A DNA stretch of 64,000 nucleotides from the NCBI GenBank assembly GCA_951812825.1, contig OX638324.1, forward strand, positions 2,107,141 to 2,171,140. The letters run 5' to 3'. Shown here piece after piece: positions 41,518 to 49,993 of this stretch (within the stretch, counting starts at the first letter, position 1; every line of letters starts with the position of its first letter). This DNA is from an uncultured Dehalococcoidia bacterium (GTDB lineage: Bacteria; Chloroflexota; Dehalococcoidia; Lucifugimonadales; GCA-2712585). Both the position numbers and the translations under genes were made by a program. Under the pieces are notes generated by a model. It was not told the origin of the DNA. It saw only the letters and a program-made list of their open reading frames with translations, and did no database searches.

Positions 41518-42660
41518 CTAGGCTTGGGGAACTTTGTCGCCGTAGAGGCGGGCCGAGTTGTCCCAAAGAATCTTCTTCATGTGCTCCCGGGAGATGGGCT
41601 GGTCGAGGAAAGCATCGACGGCGCCAGGGAAGGGGGCATCGGGGTGGGGGTAGTCGGTGTTGAAGATAATGTTCTCGCCGTCCATGTACTCAACAACCTG
41701 CTTGAGAGCGCCTTCGTCTGCGTCGCAGGCTATGAAGCATTGGCGCTTGAAGTAATCAGAGGGCATCAACTCGGCGCTGCCGGTGGACTCTTCGTGCTCC
41801 CGGAGGAATACGCCCTGCCGTCCTCCTGCGTGGTCGTCGAGGCGGGCGAGCCAGAAAGGCAGCCAGCCGGCGTTGGACTCGTAGAAGGCGGCTTTGAGGT
41901 TGGGGTAGCGTTCGAGGACGCCGCCGTAGATCATGCCACCAAGGGCGAGCATGGCGCCGACGGGGTGCATGAGGGCGTGGTTCAGGGCGCCGTACTTCTT
42001 GCGGATGGGGTCGAAGGACTGGGCGAGGGGGTGGGAGGCGCTGCCGTGCCAGCATACGGGTATGCCGGTTTCCTCGAGGGCCTGCCAGTAGGGTTCGTAG
42101 TCCTCGTCGCCCCAGGAGTTGTCGATATCCATGGAGGGATGGAAGATGCCGGCGATGTGGGGGGATTCGGCCATGCGGTATATCTCGGCTACGCCGGCTT
42201 TTACGTCTGCGGAGGTGGCGTGGGCGATGGCCATAACGCGTCCGTCCGAGTCGCTGCAGTAGTCGGCGGCCCAGTCGTTGTAGGCGGTGACGAGGGCTGC
42301 GTGAAGCTCGGGGTCCTTGGCCCAGACGTTGGAACCGAGGAGCTGGCAGTTGGTGGGGAAGGCGATGGCAACGTCGATGCCCTCACTGTCCATGTCCTTC
42401 AGCCGTTCGGTCATGGACCACCAGGACCTGTATGCGTCGCCGTAGCGCTCTTCCATGTGACTGAAGGTGGACTCGTCGGAGGCGATAACCTTGCCCTCGG
42501 GGTAGATCTCGCAGGGGCCGTAGGTGTGGATAATCTTGCCCGTGTGGCCGATGATGTTGGGGGCGCGGTGGGCGAAGGCCTGGGGCATGTAGTTTTTCCA
42601 CATGTCCATGGGTTCCTGCAGATGACCGTCGCCGTCGATGACTTTTAGACCTTGCTTCAT
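41518..42660 (-). CDS. Amidohydrolase-2 family protein, paralog 2
   Basis: 380 residues, the same TIM-barrel family as at 35545 and 42811. Metal ligands are expected from VIDGDGHLQEP, His in PVCWHGSASHPL and Asp in NTDYPHPDAP. SNAGWLPFWLARLDDHAGG is a shared family segment. Differences in the substrate-side loops (for example PTNCQLLGSNVWAKD) suggest a different substrate. ATG 42660 with GAGGAGA. It is the last gene of a three-gene minus-strand cluster (45179 to 41518) that ends at the terminator at 41463. Repeats C and D lie in the 150-base gap before it. Confidence 0.87.
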   Translation of the reverse strand: MKQGLKVIDGDGHLQEPMDMWKNYMPQAFAHRAPNIIGHTGKIIHTYGPCEIYPEGKVIASDESTFSHMEERYGDAYRSWWSMTERLKDMDSEGIDVAIAFPTNCQLLGSNVWAKDPELHAALVTAYNDWAADYCSDSDGRVMAIAHATSADVKAGVAEIYRMAESPHIAGIFHPSMDIDNSWGDEDYEPYWQALEETGIPVCWHGSASHPLAQSFDPIRKKYGALNHALMHPVGAMLALGGMIYGGVLERYPNLKAAFYESNAGWLPFWLARLDDHAGGRQGVFLREHEESTGSAELMPSDYFKRQCFIACDADEGALKQVVEYMDGENIIFNTDYPHPDAPFPGAVDAFLDQPISREHMKKILWDNSARLYGDKVPQA

Positions 42661-42691
42661 GGATATCTCCTCTCTGATATGGTCTTTTGAG

Positions 42692-42725
42692 GAGGGGCGG
42701 GTTTCAAACCCGCCCCTCCCGGTTG
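42692..42725. repeat. Interspersed repeat family C, copy 3
   Basis: AGGGGCGGGTTTCAAACCCG then CCCCTCCCGGTT. The arms GGGGCGGGTTT and AAACCCGCCCC are perfect; the centre is TTTCAAA rather than TTTGAAA, so this copy is inverted relative to the others. Confidence 0.8.
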
Positions 42726-42741
42726 GGGTTGGTGTGGGGGG

Positions 42742-42789
42742 TCACCTCCATCCCAGCCTTCCCCCATCCAAGGGGGAAGGGAGAAGATG
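42742..42789. repeat. Interspersed repeat family D, copy 4
   Basis: CACCTCCATCCCAGCCTTCC then CCCATCCAAGGGGGAAGGGA. It lies directly beside the family C copy inside the amidohydrolase cluster. Confidence 0.78.
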
Positions 42790-42810
42790 GTAGGATGCCG
42801 CTGTTCTTGT

Positions 42811-43956
42811 CTAGTTGCGTCCGCTGAGGAGGCGGGGGCCGTAGAGGCCGACGGAGTTATCCCAGAGGATCTTCTTCTTGGATTCGTTTGAGATGGGCTG
42901 CTCCAGCATGTTGGGTACGGGTTCTTCGGGGGCGGGAGCGTCGGGGTGGGGGTAGTCGGTGTTGAAGATGATATTGTCGTCGCCGATGTAGTTGATGACA
43001 AAGCCTATGGAGGGTTCGTCGGCGTCGGCGGCGACGTAGCACTGGCGGGCGAAGTATTCCTGAGGGGTCGCCTTGAGGGGCGTCTCGTCGAAGAATACGG
43101 ATTGTCTGCCCTCGCAGCATTTTTCCAACCGGTTAAGCCAGAAGGGCACCCATCCGGCGTTGCCCTCCAGGATTGAGATGCGCATCTTGGGGAAGCGGTC
43201 GAGGATTCCGCCGTACATGAAATGTCCGATGGAGATCATGTTTTCAAAGGGGAATCCGATGGCCTGGGAGAGGGCTCGGAAAGCGCCGTCCAGCTGGTTG
43301 TAGCGGTCGGAGGACTGGGGGCCGCCGGGGCCGCCGCCGTGGAGGGAGAGGGGGAAGTCGAGTTCTTCGGCGGCTTCCCAGAGGGGGTCGTAATCGGACT
43401 GATGCCACCATGTGCCGTCCACGGGCTTGGGCATTTGAAGAGAAACGGCGCCAAGCTCACCGACGGCGCGTCGAGACTCCTTGACGAATTCTTCGATGTT
43501 GCCACCGGGGACGATGGCGACGAACTTCAGCCTGTCTGGGTTGGTGGCGCAGAACTCATAGGCCCAGTTGTTGTAGGCGCGGGAGAGGGCTGCGCCAAGG
43601 GGGGCGTTGGTGAAGGAAACGGTCATAGCAACCTGGGCGTTTGTGGCGAGGCAGACCTGCAGGTCCCAACCGACGCGGTCCATGTCCTCAATGCGGCTCT
43701 CGACGCTCCACCAGTTGTTGTAGCCGTGGGTGAAGCGGACGGGGATGTCCTGGGTGAGGGTTTTGGCACGGAGTGCTCCGGCGAACTGGTCGCCGGGGAT
43801 ATGCTCGCTGGCCTTGTAGGTGAGAAGGGCACGCTCCCAGACCCGGTCGATGATGGGGCGGTCGGCGTGGAATTCCGGCTCCACGTACCTGTCCCACATG
43901 TCGACGGGTTCGTACATGTGACCATCTCCGTCGATGACTTTAAATCCCTTATACAT
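42811..43956 (-). CDS. Amidohydrolase-2 family protein, paralog 3
   Basis: 381 residues. VIDGDGHMYEPVDMWDRYVE at the start, SLHGGGPGGPQSSDRYNQLD in the middle, EGNAGWVPFWLNRLEKC and NTDYPHPDAPAPEEPVPNM near the end mark the family. It is closest to the protein at 35545 by motif wording (both have WWSxESR-DMD segments: NWWSVESRIEDMD here). Probably a cytoplasmic metal-dependent decarboxylase or hydrolase; substrate unknown. ATG 43956 follows AGGAGGT. The next gene upstream ends 26 bases away, so the two are co-transcribed. Confidence 0.87.
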   Translation of the reverse strand: MYKGFKVIDGDGHMYEPVDMWDRYVEPEFHADRPIIDRVWERALLTYKASEHIPGDQFAGALRAKTLTQDIPVRFTHGYNNWWSVESRIEDMDRVGWDLQVCLATNAQVAMTVSFTNAPLGAALSRAYNNWAYEFCATNPDRLKFVAIVPGGNIEEFVKESRRAVGELGAVSLQMPKPVDGTWWHQSDYDPLWEAAEELDFPLSLHGGGPGGPQSSDRYNQLDGAFRALSQAIGFPFENMISIGHFMYGGILDRFPKMRISILEGNAGWVPFWLNRLEKCCEGRQSVFFDETPLKATPQEYFARQCYVAADADEPSIGFVINYIGDDNIIFNTDYPHPDAPAPEEPVPNMLEQPISNESKKKILWDNSVGLYGPRLLSGRN

Positions 43957-43982
43957 AGTAATACCTCCTAGTTGAAAATAGG

Positions 43983-45179
43983 TTATTGGCCCATACGGTA
44001 CCGTTTGACGGCGTTCTCGCAGGTTATCTTGCGGACGACGTCATCGTCCAGCTGACCCATGGTGTTTTTGATGACCTGTCGGGAGTCGGGCCAGACGCCA
44101 TCGGGGTGGGGGTAGTCGGATCCCCAGATGAGGTTATCGACGCCGATGTATTCGGCCATGTGACCGACGCAGGGGTCCTGCTGGAAGGTGGTTGCACCCT
44201 GGCGGTACCAGTATTCGCTGGGCTTGAGGTCCAGGGGCGGGTCGAATTTCTGGTCGAGGAGTCCGTCGGTGTACTTGATGTCCATGCGCTCTATGACGAA
44301 GGGGACCCAACCGGCGCCGCATTCGCCGAGGACGAACTGGAAGTTGGGGAAGCGCTGGCAGGCGCCACTCATGATGACGCTTACGAGCCATTCGGAGCCG
44401 GCGAGCTGGCCGAGGGGGGCGCTGGCGGCCTGGAAGGCAAGCTGGTTCTGGGAGGGAGCGCCGGAAAGATAGGCATCTTCAAAGTTGGATTCTTCTTCGG
44501 GGGGCTGGACCTTGATGCCGCCGCCCCCGCCGATGTGGAAGGAGATGGGCATTTGGGTTTCGGCGGCTGCTTCCCAGAGGGGGTCCCAGTAGCCGTCCCG
44601 GACGTAGATGGGTTTGACGGTGCCGCCGACGTAGAGGTCGGAGCCGCGCAGGCCCAGGGCGGCTACGCGTCGGAGTTCCTCGCCGGCGACGACGGGGTCG
44701 TGGACAGGGACGCAGGCGAGGGCGTACCAGCGGCCGGGGCGCTGGTTGCAGAAGTCGGCGACCCAGTCGTTGTAGACGCGGAAGGTGGCTTCGACGATTT
44801 CCGGGTCTTTGATGCGGATGCCGGCGGAAGTCATGCCGTAGAGGACTTCGGCGTCTACGCCGTCGAGGGCCATGTCATTCATGCGGAGGTCGGGATCGGT
44901 GGGATGGTAGCGGCCTTCGGCCATGCCGTCGAGGAAGCCCATTTCAATCATGCGGTCCATGCGGCGGAAGCGGTTTTTGAGGGTGGGGAGGAAGCTGAAG
45001 CCCGCGCCGCCAGCGACGCCGAGGACCTGGTCGCCGACGACCCAGCGTTCGCCTTCTTCAGTTGCGGTCACGTGGGGCATGCGGTCTTTGAGGGACTGGG
45101 GCGAGTTGTCGACGAAGAGGTCGCCGGGGAGCCAGCTCATGTCCACGTGGGAGTCGCCGGAAACGAGGTTGTATTCCAT
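43983..45179 (-). CDS. Amidohydrolase-2 family protein, paralog 4 (divergent)
   Basis: 398 residues, first gene of the three-gene cluster. Metal ligands would be SGDSHVDM, His in PISFHIGGGGG and Asp in GSDYPHPDGVWP. FVLGECGAGWVPFVIERMD replaces the GNAGW segment of the other paralogs. It has its own YVGGTVKPIYVRDGYWDPLW loop, so its substrate probably differs. ATG 45179 was chosen because CGGAGG lies seven bases upstream; an in-frame start 10 codons earlier lacks a site. The family includes amidohydrolases of aromatic degradation, but nothing in the cluster fixes a pathway. Confidence 0.86.
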   Translation of the reverse strand: MEYNLVSGDSHVDMSWLPGDLFVDNSPQSLKDRMPHVTATEEGERWVVGDQVLGVAGGAGFSFLPTLKNRFRRMDRMIEMGFLDGMAEGRYHPTDPDLRMNDMALDGVDAEVLYGMTSAGIRIKDPEIVEATFRVYNDWVADFCNQRPGRWYALACVPVHDPVVAGEELRRVAALGLRGSDLYVGGTVKPIYVRDGYWDPLWEAAAETQMPISFHIGGGGGIKVQPPEEESNFEDAYLSGAPSQNQLAFQAASAPLGQLAGSEWLVSVIMSGACQRFPNFQFVLGECGAGWVPFVIERMDIKYTDGLLDQKFDPPLDLKPSEYWYRQGATTFQQDPCVGHMAEYIGVDNLIWGSDYPHPDGVWPDSRQVIKNTMGQLDDDVVRKITCENAVKRYRMGQ

Positions 45180-45544
45180 GGGGGCCTCCGAGGTGAGGAT
45201 TGTCACCAATATACTACATTTTTGACGGTTGGGGTATCCGATTACGGGGATTGGTGAGGGTGGGAGATTCGTTTTCGGGAGTTTGTGCCTGGAGTCGATT
45301 CGATTTGGTAATCGACTGGGTATCAGTTTGTGCCTGAGATTATTCGTTTCAGGCGTGGGGAGTCGTTTGAAAAAAGTTTTGCAAACGAAGGGGGCGTCAA
45401 GCGTGGTTTCGGTGGGTGGGACTGCATTGATTGTTCGTATGTCGAGTAAGGCATGGGGGAAGGGTAGCAGGGGGTGGGGATTCTAGGCAATGGGGAGAAT
45501 GGCAGTTTGGGGGGTGGGGTGGAAGACTATAGAGGATTCATATG
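45180..45544. other. 365-base intergenic stretch
   Basis: No gene recognised. One perfect inverted repeat is visible: GTCGATT (45294-45300) with AATCGAC (45310-45316). Otherwise only G-rich sequence of no clear structure. Confidence 0.45.
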
Positions 45545-45580
45545 TAGACAATTTAACTGGCCAGTTATATAATGTGTCTA
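45545..45580 (+). promoter_or_regulatory. Promoter and operator of the toxin-antitoxin pair
   Basis: -35 TAGACA (45545-45550), 17-base spacer, -10 TATAAT (45568-45573). The spacer contains the perfect 12-bp palindrome AACTGGCCAGTT (45555-45566), and TGTCTA (45575-45580) mirrors the -35 TAGACA. This is a typical site for autorepression by antitoxin or the complex. Confidence 0.75.
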
Positions 45581-45601
45581 TATAAAGGGTAAGAGGCAGT
45601 T

Positions 45602-45826
45602 ATGAAGCGGATTGGTGCGGCGAAATTCAAAGAGCAGTGTCTGGCGTTGTTGGACACGTTGGAGTCTGAAGGTTTGGTGGTAACTAAGCGGGGAAAGCCG
45701 GTTGCGAGGGTACTTCCGTACGAGAGTCGGGATGCGGACCTTATTGGCAGCCTGAAGCACAAGCTGAAGGTGAAGGGGGACGTTTTCTCAACGGGTCTCA
45801 GATGGGATGCCAATGGTCAATCTTGA
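45602..45826 (+). CDS. Phd/YefM-type antitoxin
   Basis: A 74-residue DNA-binding antitoxin. KRIGAAKFKEQCLALLDTLE and GLVVTKRGKPVARVLPY form the Phd/YefM N-terminal fold; the C-terminal tail is expected to wrap the toxin. It is located directly downstream of a strong promoter with a palindrome in the spacer, which supports autoregulation. Its end overlaps the start of the PIN-toxin gene by 20 bases, a common arrangement that couples the two. ATG 45602 with GAGG upstream. Confidence 0.9.
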   Translation: MKRIGAAKFKEQCLALLDTLESEGLVVTKRGKPVARVLPYESRDADLIGSLKHKLKVKGDVFSTGLRWDANGQS

Positions 45827-46175
45827 TACGCATATCCTGATTTTCGCGTTGAATGGCGATTTGCGTTCAAAGGAAGAGCGTCTCTTGGCTCGGAATAGGT
45901 GGTCCGTCTCGGCGATTGTGTTGTGGGAGTTGGCGAAGCTGGTGCAGTTAGGTAGGGTTGAGGTGGACTTAGGCGATCGGGAAGTGCTGCGTACGCTTAG
46001 CCGGGTCCACGTGTGGCCGATTGATTTTGAGGTGGCCTTGGCGTCGACGCGGTTGGATTTCAGGAGCGATCCGGCGGATGAGATTATTGCTGCCACGAGC
46101 GTTGTTCACGACGTGCCGCTGGTGACTCGGGATGAGTTAATGAGGGGTTCCATGTTGGTGCGGATGGCTTTGTGA
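45807..46175 (+). CDS. PIN-domain toxin (VapC-like)
   Basis: A 122-residue RNase toxin. It carries the acidic active site: LDTHILIFAL with the first Asp, SAIVLWELAKLVQLG with the conserved Glu, and DPADEIIAATSVVHDVPLVT with the later Asp residues. PIN toxins usually cleave tRNA or rRNA. The first ATG (45807) overlaps the antitoxin gene; a second ATG two codons later (45813) is an equally possible start. The pair is compact and independent of both neighbours. Confidence 0.9.
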   Translation: MPMVNLDTHILIFALNGDLRSKEERLLARNRWSVSAIVLWELAKLVQLGRVEVDLGDREVLRTLSRVHVWPIDFEVALASTRLDFRSDPADEIIAATSVVHDVPLVTRDELMRGSMLVRMAL

Positions 46176-46239
46176 GGGGGTGGTTGAGGGGGGACGGGTG
46201 GCTATCGACGCGTAACAGTAGGGAATGGTAAGACGGGGC

Positions 46240-47484
46240 TTAGGCGGGGAGGTTGCAGACGTCGAGGGCGGTTAGGGTGAGGACTTTGGCTACTTCTTCC
46301 ATGTCTGAGATGCGGATGTATTCGTCGGGGATTGTGTCGGACTCGGAGCCGCCGCCGGGGCCGAAGAGGAGGCAGGGGACGCCGGCCTGCCACAGGTGGC
46401 AGGTGTCGTCGCCGGTGTAGGAGTAGGGGAGGACGGCGCCGAGACCCTCGGGTTCGCCGCCGGTGACGGTGCGGTAGTGGCGCAGGACGGACTGGAGGAT
46501 GTACTCGTCACGGGGGAGGTCGAAGGGTTCCATGACTACGCGGAAGACCTTGTGTTTGGGGTCGGGGGGCATTTCGATTTCGAAGCGGAAGTCTGGATCG
46601 GCGGCGGCGATGGCGTCGAAGGCGCGTTGGATGTCGGCCTTGACGGACTGGGAAGTCATGCCGGGGAGGTATCGAACGTCGACGATGACGGTGCAGAAGT
46701 CGGAGACGAAGTTGGGGCCTCGGAGGTCGTAGTCGCGTCCGCGTCCGCCGATGATGGCGCCGACGTTGATGCGGGGGAGGCCGGGGAGGTCTGCGCGGGG
46801 CTCGTAGGTGAAGTCCACGTTGCCGATGGCGGGAACGGCTTTGCACATGTTGGCGATGGCGTCGACGGCCTCCTCCTTGCGGCTGATGTGGCGGGAGTTG
46901 CCGAGGACGTGGACGGCCATTTCCAGGACGCCGGCGTGGACGGTGACGACGTTTTCGGAGCCGAAGGGTTCGGGGACGACGGCCATGTCGGCGAGGGGGC
47001 CGTTCTTGACGAGGTGGGAGGTGCCGACGCCGCCCTGAAGCTCGCCGACGACGCAGGCTAGGACGAGGTCGCCGTTGAGTTTCGTGCCGGAGAGTCGGAC
47101 GGCCTCGGCGGCGGTAATCATGGAGGCGACGCCGGCCTTCATGTTGCGGATGCCGCCGCCGAAGATGCGGTTTCCTTCCACGGAGGGAGTCCAGGGGTCC
47201 CGGTTCCAGCCCATGGCGAGGGGGTCCATGTCTATGTGTCCGTTGAGCATGAGGGACTTGCCGCCGCCCGCGCCCTTGAGGGTGGCGATGGTCTGGAAGC
47301 GGCCGGGGTCTACTTCCTGCAGGTCGACGTCGTAGCCGCGGGAGCCGAGGAATTCGGCGAGGAAGCGGGCAAGGTCTGATTCTTCCGTCTTGAAGCTGGG
47401 GATTCGGACCATTTCCTGGGCGAGGTCCAGCATGGCGGCGGAGTCGACGGAGTTCAGGAGGGTTTGGGCGTCGGTGTTGGGCAT
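46240..47484 (-). CDS. M20-family peptidase homolog with altered metal residues
   Basis: 414 residues with the ArgE/DapE fold: LMLNGHIDMDPLAMGWNRDP in the position of the first His/Asp, and a dimerisation domain at about 180-300. However, the bridging Asp of the usual G-D-M-K-G segment is Asn in GGGIRNMKAGVA, and the Glu-Glu pair becomes Glu-Leu in VVGELQGGVG. EPFG keeps the next Glu, and a late His lies in DTCHLWQAG. So binuclear zinc binding may be reduced or different. ATG 47484 follows AAAAGGA. It lies 25 bases downstream of the MBL-hydrolase gene and is probably co-transcribed with it. Confidence 0.85.
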   Translation of the reverse strand: MPNTDAQTLLNSVDSAAMLDLAQEMVRIPSFKTEESDLARFLAEFLGSRGYDVDLQEVDPGRFQTIATLKGAGGGKSLMLNGHIDMDPLAMGWNRDPWTPSVEGNRIFGGGIRNMKAGVASMITAAEAVRLSGTKLNGDLVLACVVGELQGGVGTSHLVKNGPLADMAVVPEPFGSENVVTVHAGVLEMAVHVLGNSRHISRKEEAVDAIANMCKAVPAIGNVDFTYEPRADLPGLPRINVGAIIGGRGRDYDLRGPNFVSDFCTVIVDVRYLPGMTSQSVKADIQRAFDAIAAADPDFRFEIEMPPDPKHKVFRVVMEPFDLPRDEYILQSVLRHYRTVTGGEPEGLGAVLPYSYTGDDTCHLWQAGVPCLLFGPGGGSESDTIPDEYIRISDMEEVAKVLTLTALDVCNLPA

Positions 47485-47509
47485 GGCGTTTCCTTTTGGG
47501 TGATTTGGG

Positions 47510-48373
47510 TCAGGCGGAGGGTTTCCAGTAGCGCTTGCCGTTTTCGCGGACGACGTGGCCGTAGCCGGGGAGGGGGAAGTGGCAGGCGACGACGGTGATG
47601 TTTTTATCTTCGACGGTCCGGAGCATGGCGCGGCGGGTGACGTTGGAGAGGGGCCAGTCGTAGTCGAAGTGGCAGTTCCATTCGTGCTCGGTTATCTGGG
47701 CGGGATGGACGAAAACGTCCCCCTCGATGAGGGCCTGCTGGCCCTCGGAAGAGACAAGGACGCTCATGTGGCCCGGGGTGTGGCCGGGGGTGTGGACGGC
47801 GCGGACTTCCGGGGTGAGGTTTTTGTCCCCAGTGAGGGTGTCGAGGAGGCCGAGGTCGACGAGTCGCTCGACGGAGGGGCCCATGAAGGGGATGGACTGG
47901 TTGGCCTGGATGTCCGGCCTGCGGAAGTGGTCGAGGTCTTGCTGGTGGACCACGTAGCGGGCGTTGGGGAAGGCGGGGACGTATTGGCCGTCACTCTCGA
48001 TGGTGTTCCAGCCGACGTGGTCGCTGTGGAGGTGGGAGAGGAAGACGGTGTCGATCTCATGGGGTTGGACGTTCTGGGCTTTGAGGTGGTCGATGAGCTC
48101 GCCTTCGAGGCCGCCGATGGACTCGATGGGGCCGGGGCCGTAGCCGGTGTCGATGAGGATCGTCTGCTGAGGGGTGCGTATGAGGTAGCAGCCGATTTCG
48201 ATGAGCATGAGGTCGTCGCGGAAGGTGTCTGGGTAGCGCCGGCGGTATTCGTCCCAGGCTTCTACGGGGACTTCGGGCCAGAGCTCGTCCAGGGGCATGG
48301 GAAAGGGGAAGCTCATGTCGGTGAGGGCGACGATCTGGACGTTGCCGACGGTGAGGGTCAGGTGGGACGGCAT
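47510..48373 (-). CDS. MBL-fold metallo-hydrolase
   Basis: 287 residues of the metallo-beta-lactamase superfamily. The zinc motif is SHLHSDHVGWNT (HxHxDH), with further ligands in VHTPGHTPGHMSV, LIEGDVFVHPAQI and VVACHFPLPGYGHVV. The arrangement resembles quorum-quenching N-acyl-homoserine lactonases and related lactonases, without proof of that activity. No signal peptide. ATG 48373 follows GGAGG. An M20-like gene follows after 25 bases; a linked hydrolytic pathway is plausible but not shown. Confidence 0.88.
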   Translation of the reverse strand: MPSHLTLTVGNVQIVALTDMSFPFPMPLDELWPEVPVEAWDEYRRRYPDTFRDDLMLIEIGCYLIRTPQQTILIDTGYGPGPIESIGGLEGELIDHLKAQNVQPHEIDTVFLSHLHSDHVGWNTIESDGQYVPAFPNARYVVHQQDLDHFRRPDIQANQSIPFMGPSVERLVDLGLLDTLTGDKNLTPEVRAVHTPGHTPGHMSVLVSSEGQQALIEGDVFVHPAQITEHEWNCHFDYDWPLSNVTRRAMLRTVEDKNITVVACHFPLPGYGHVVRENGKRYWKPSA

Positions 48374-48512
48374 GGGGCCTCCGTGGGTGGTTGGGGGGAT
48401 TGGAGTTTAACGGCGATTATAGGAGGCGGCGGGTTGGGGGGTCAACGTTGGGGGGTAAGGGGAGCGGAGCGGGTGACCGCACGGGTTGTCCCTACGGGAA
48501 GAGGGAGGGGAT

Positions 48513-48535
48513 GGGTTCCTGCCTTCGCAGGGACA
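48513..48535. repeat. Family A-like palindrome (diverged)
   Basis: GGGTTCCTGCCTTCGCAGGG then ACA. The arms differ from the main family but keep pairing (CCTGC/GCAGG) around TTCG. It lies at the end of the amidase gene. Confidence 0.65.
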
Positions 48536-48548
48536 AGATGGGTAGGGG

Positions 48549-49979
48549 TTAGGAGATAGGGGGGCGCTTATCTATCCAGGGTCGGGCGTGCTCGAAGGCG
48601 GCGGAGGCGGCGATGACGGTTTCTTCGTCATACATTCGCCCGACGATGTGGAGGCCGACGGGGAGTCCGTTGTCGGCGAAGCCGGCGGGGATGCTGGCGG
48701 CGGGGTGGCCGACGACATTGATGGGGTAGGTGAAGGGGTGGAAGCTGAAGTACTTGTGGGGGTATGAGGGCTTGCCGGCTATCTGCTCCGGGAACTGGCC
48801 GACGGGGACGCCGGGCATGGCGAGGGTGGGGGAGATGAGGAGGTCGTAGTCTTCGAAGACGTCGGCCAGTTGGGCTTTAAGCTGGTCCCGCCTGCCGAGG
48901 GCCTCGGAGTAGTCGGCGAGGGTGACCTTGGAGCCCATATCCAGGTACTCGCGGGCATAGTGGGTCATCATGTGGCCGTGGGTGTGGCGCTTATGGCCGT
49001 AGTTGAAGAAGGCGCTGGACTCGTAGATGGGGCCGAAAGCCTGGTACGGGTCGTCCATCTTGAGTTTTGCGTCGCCCACGTAGGCACCCAGGACCTGGAA
49101 GACCTTGGCGGCGTCGGAGGTGATCTTGACCACTTCGCTTTCGACGGAGGCGAAACCGTAGTCGGCGCTCCAAGCGATTCGGAGGCCCTTGACGCCGCGG
49201 TCGAGGGAGTCGAGGAAGTTGGGGGTCTTGTGGCGGAGGGAGTTGGGGTCGCGGCGATCGTGGCCGGCTAGGACTTGCAGGAGAAGGGCGGAATCGCGGA
49301 CGGTGCGGCTGAGGGGGCCCTGCTGCCCGAAGAGGTTTGGTGCGGGGGGACCGCCTTCGACGCCGGTGTAGCCGGATACGCGGCCCTGGGTGGGCTTGAT
49401 GCCGTAGATGCCACAGAGGCTGGCGGGGATGCGGATGGAGCCGCCACCGTCGCCGCCGGTGGAGAGGGGGCAGAGGAAGGCTGATGCCGCGGCGGCAGCG
49501 CCGCCACTGGAGCCGCCGGGGGTGTAGTCGGTGTTCCAGGGGTTGCGGCCGTGGTCGCCGAGGCGGTTTTCGCACATGCCGACGAGGGCGAATTCGGAGG
49601 TGTTGGTCTTGCCCAGCATGATGGCGCCGGCGTTCTTGACGCGCTCGACGACTGCGGCGTCCTTTTCTGGGATGCGGTCTTTGAAGAGGAGGGAGCCGGT
49701 GGTGGTGGGGACGCCCTTCGTCATCTGGGTGTCCTTGATGGAGATGGGGAGGCCGTGGAGGGGGCCGAGCTTGTCGCCCCGCATGATGGCATCCTCGGCG
49801 GCCTTGGCGTCGGCGAGGGCCTGGTCTTGGGTGACGATGAGGAAGGAGTTAAGCTGGGGGTCGATTCGTTCGATCCGGTCGAGAAAGAGTTGGGTGAGCT
49901 CTACAGGGGAGACCTGCTTGTCGGAGATAAGCTGGAGGAGGTCGGTGGCGGAGGAGTAGGCGAGTTCTTGGTTAGACAT
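48549..49979 (-). CDS. Amidase signature enzyme
   Basis: A 476-residue member of the Ser-cisSer-Lys amidase family. The catalytic Lys is in LPISIKDTQMTKG, the cis-Ser in YTPGGSSGGAAAAASAF and the nucleophilic Ser in STGGDGGGSIRIPASLCG. Members hydrolyse aliphatic or aromatic amides; GatA is the best known, but no gatB or gatC is nearby, so a catabolic amidase is more likely. C-terminal PHKYFSFHPFTYPINVVGHPA is typical of non-Gat amidases. ATG 49979. No close co-directional neighbour. Confidence 0.9.
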   Translation of the reverse strand: MSNQELAYSSATDLLQLISDKQVSPVELTQLFLDRIERIDPQLNSFLIVTQDQALADAKAAEDAIMRGDKLGPLHGLPISIKDTQMTKGVPTTTGSLLFKDRIPEKDAAVVERVKNAGAIMLGKTNTSEFALVGMCENRLGDHGRNPWNTDYTPGGSSGGAAAAASAFLCPLSTGGDGGGSIRIPASLCGIYGIKPTQGRVSGYTGVEGGPPAPNLFGQQGPLSRTVRDSALLLQVLAGHDRRDPNSLRHKTPNFLDSLDRGVKGLRIAWSADYGFASVESEVVKITSDAAKVFQVLGAYVGDAKLKMDDPYQAFGPIYESSAFFNYGHKRHTHGHMMTHYAREYLDMGSKVTLADYSEALGRRDQLKAQLADVFEDYDLLISPTLAMPGVPVGQFPEQIAGKPSYPHKYFSFHPFTYPINVVGHPAASIPAGFADNGLPVGLHIVGRMYDEETVIAASAAFEHARPWIDKRPPIS

Positions 49980-49993
49980 GGCGTAGACGTTCC

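Noticed and set aside
43986-45257. A 423-codon open frame on the plus strand opposite the amidohydrolase-2 gene (and a similar one at 41524-42648)
   Set aside because: Antisense shadow frames with no recognisable motif. The minus strand has intact family signatures, ribosome sites and a terminator.
48549-49979. GatA of the Glu-tRNA(Gln) amidotransferase
   Set aside because: The amidase signature is shared, but there are no gatB or gatC genes nearby and the C-terminal segments fit catabolic amidases better.
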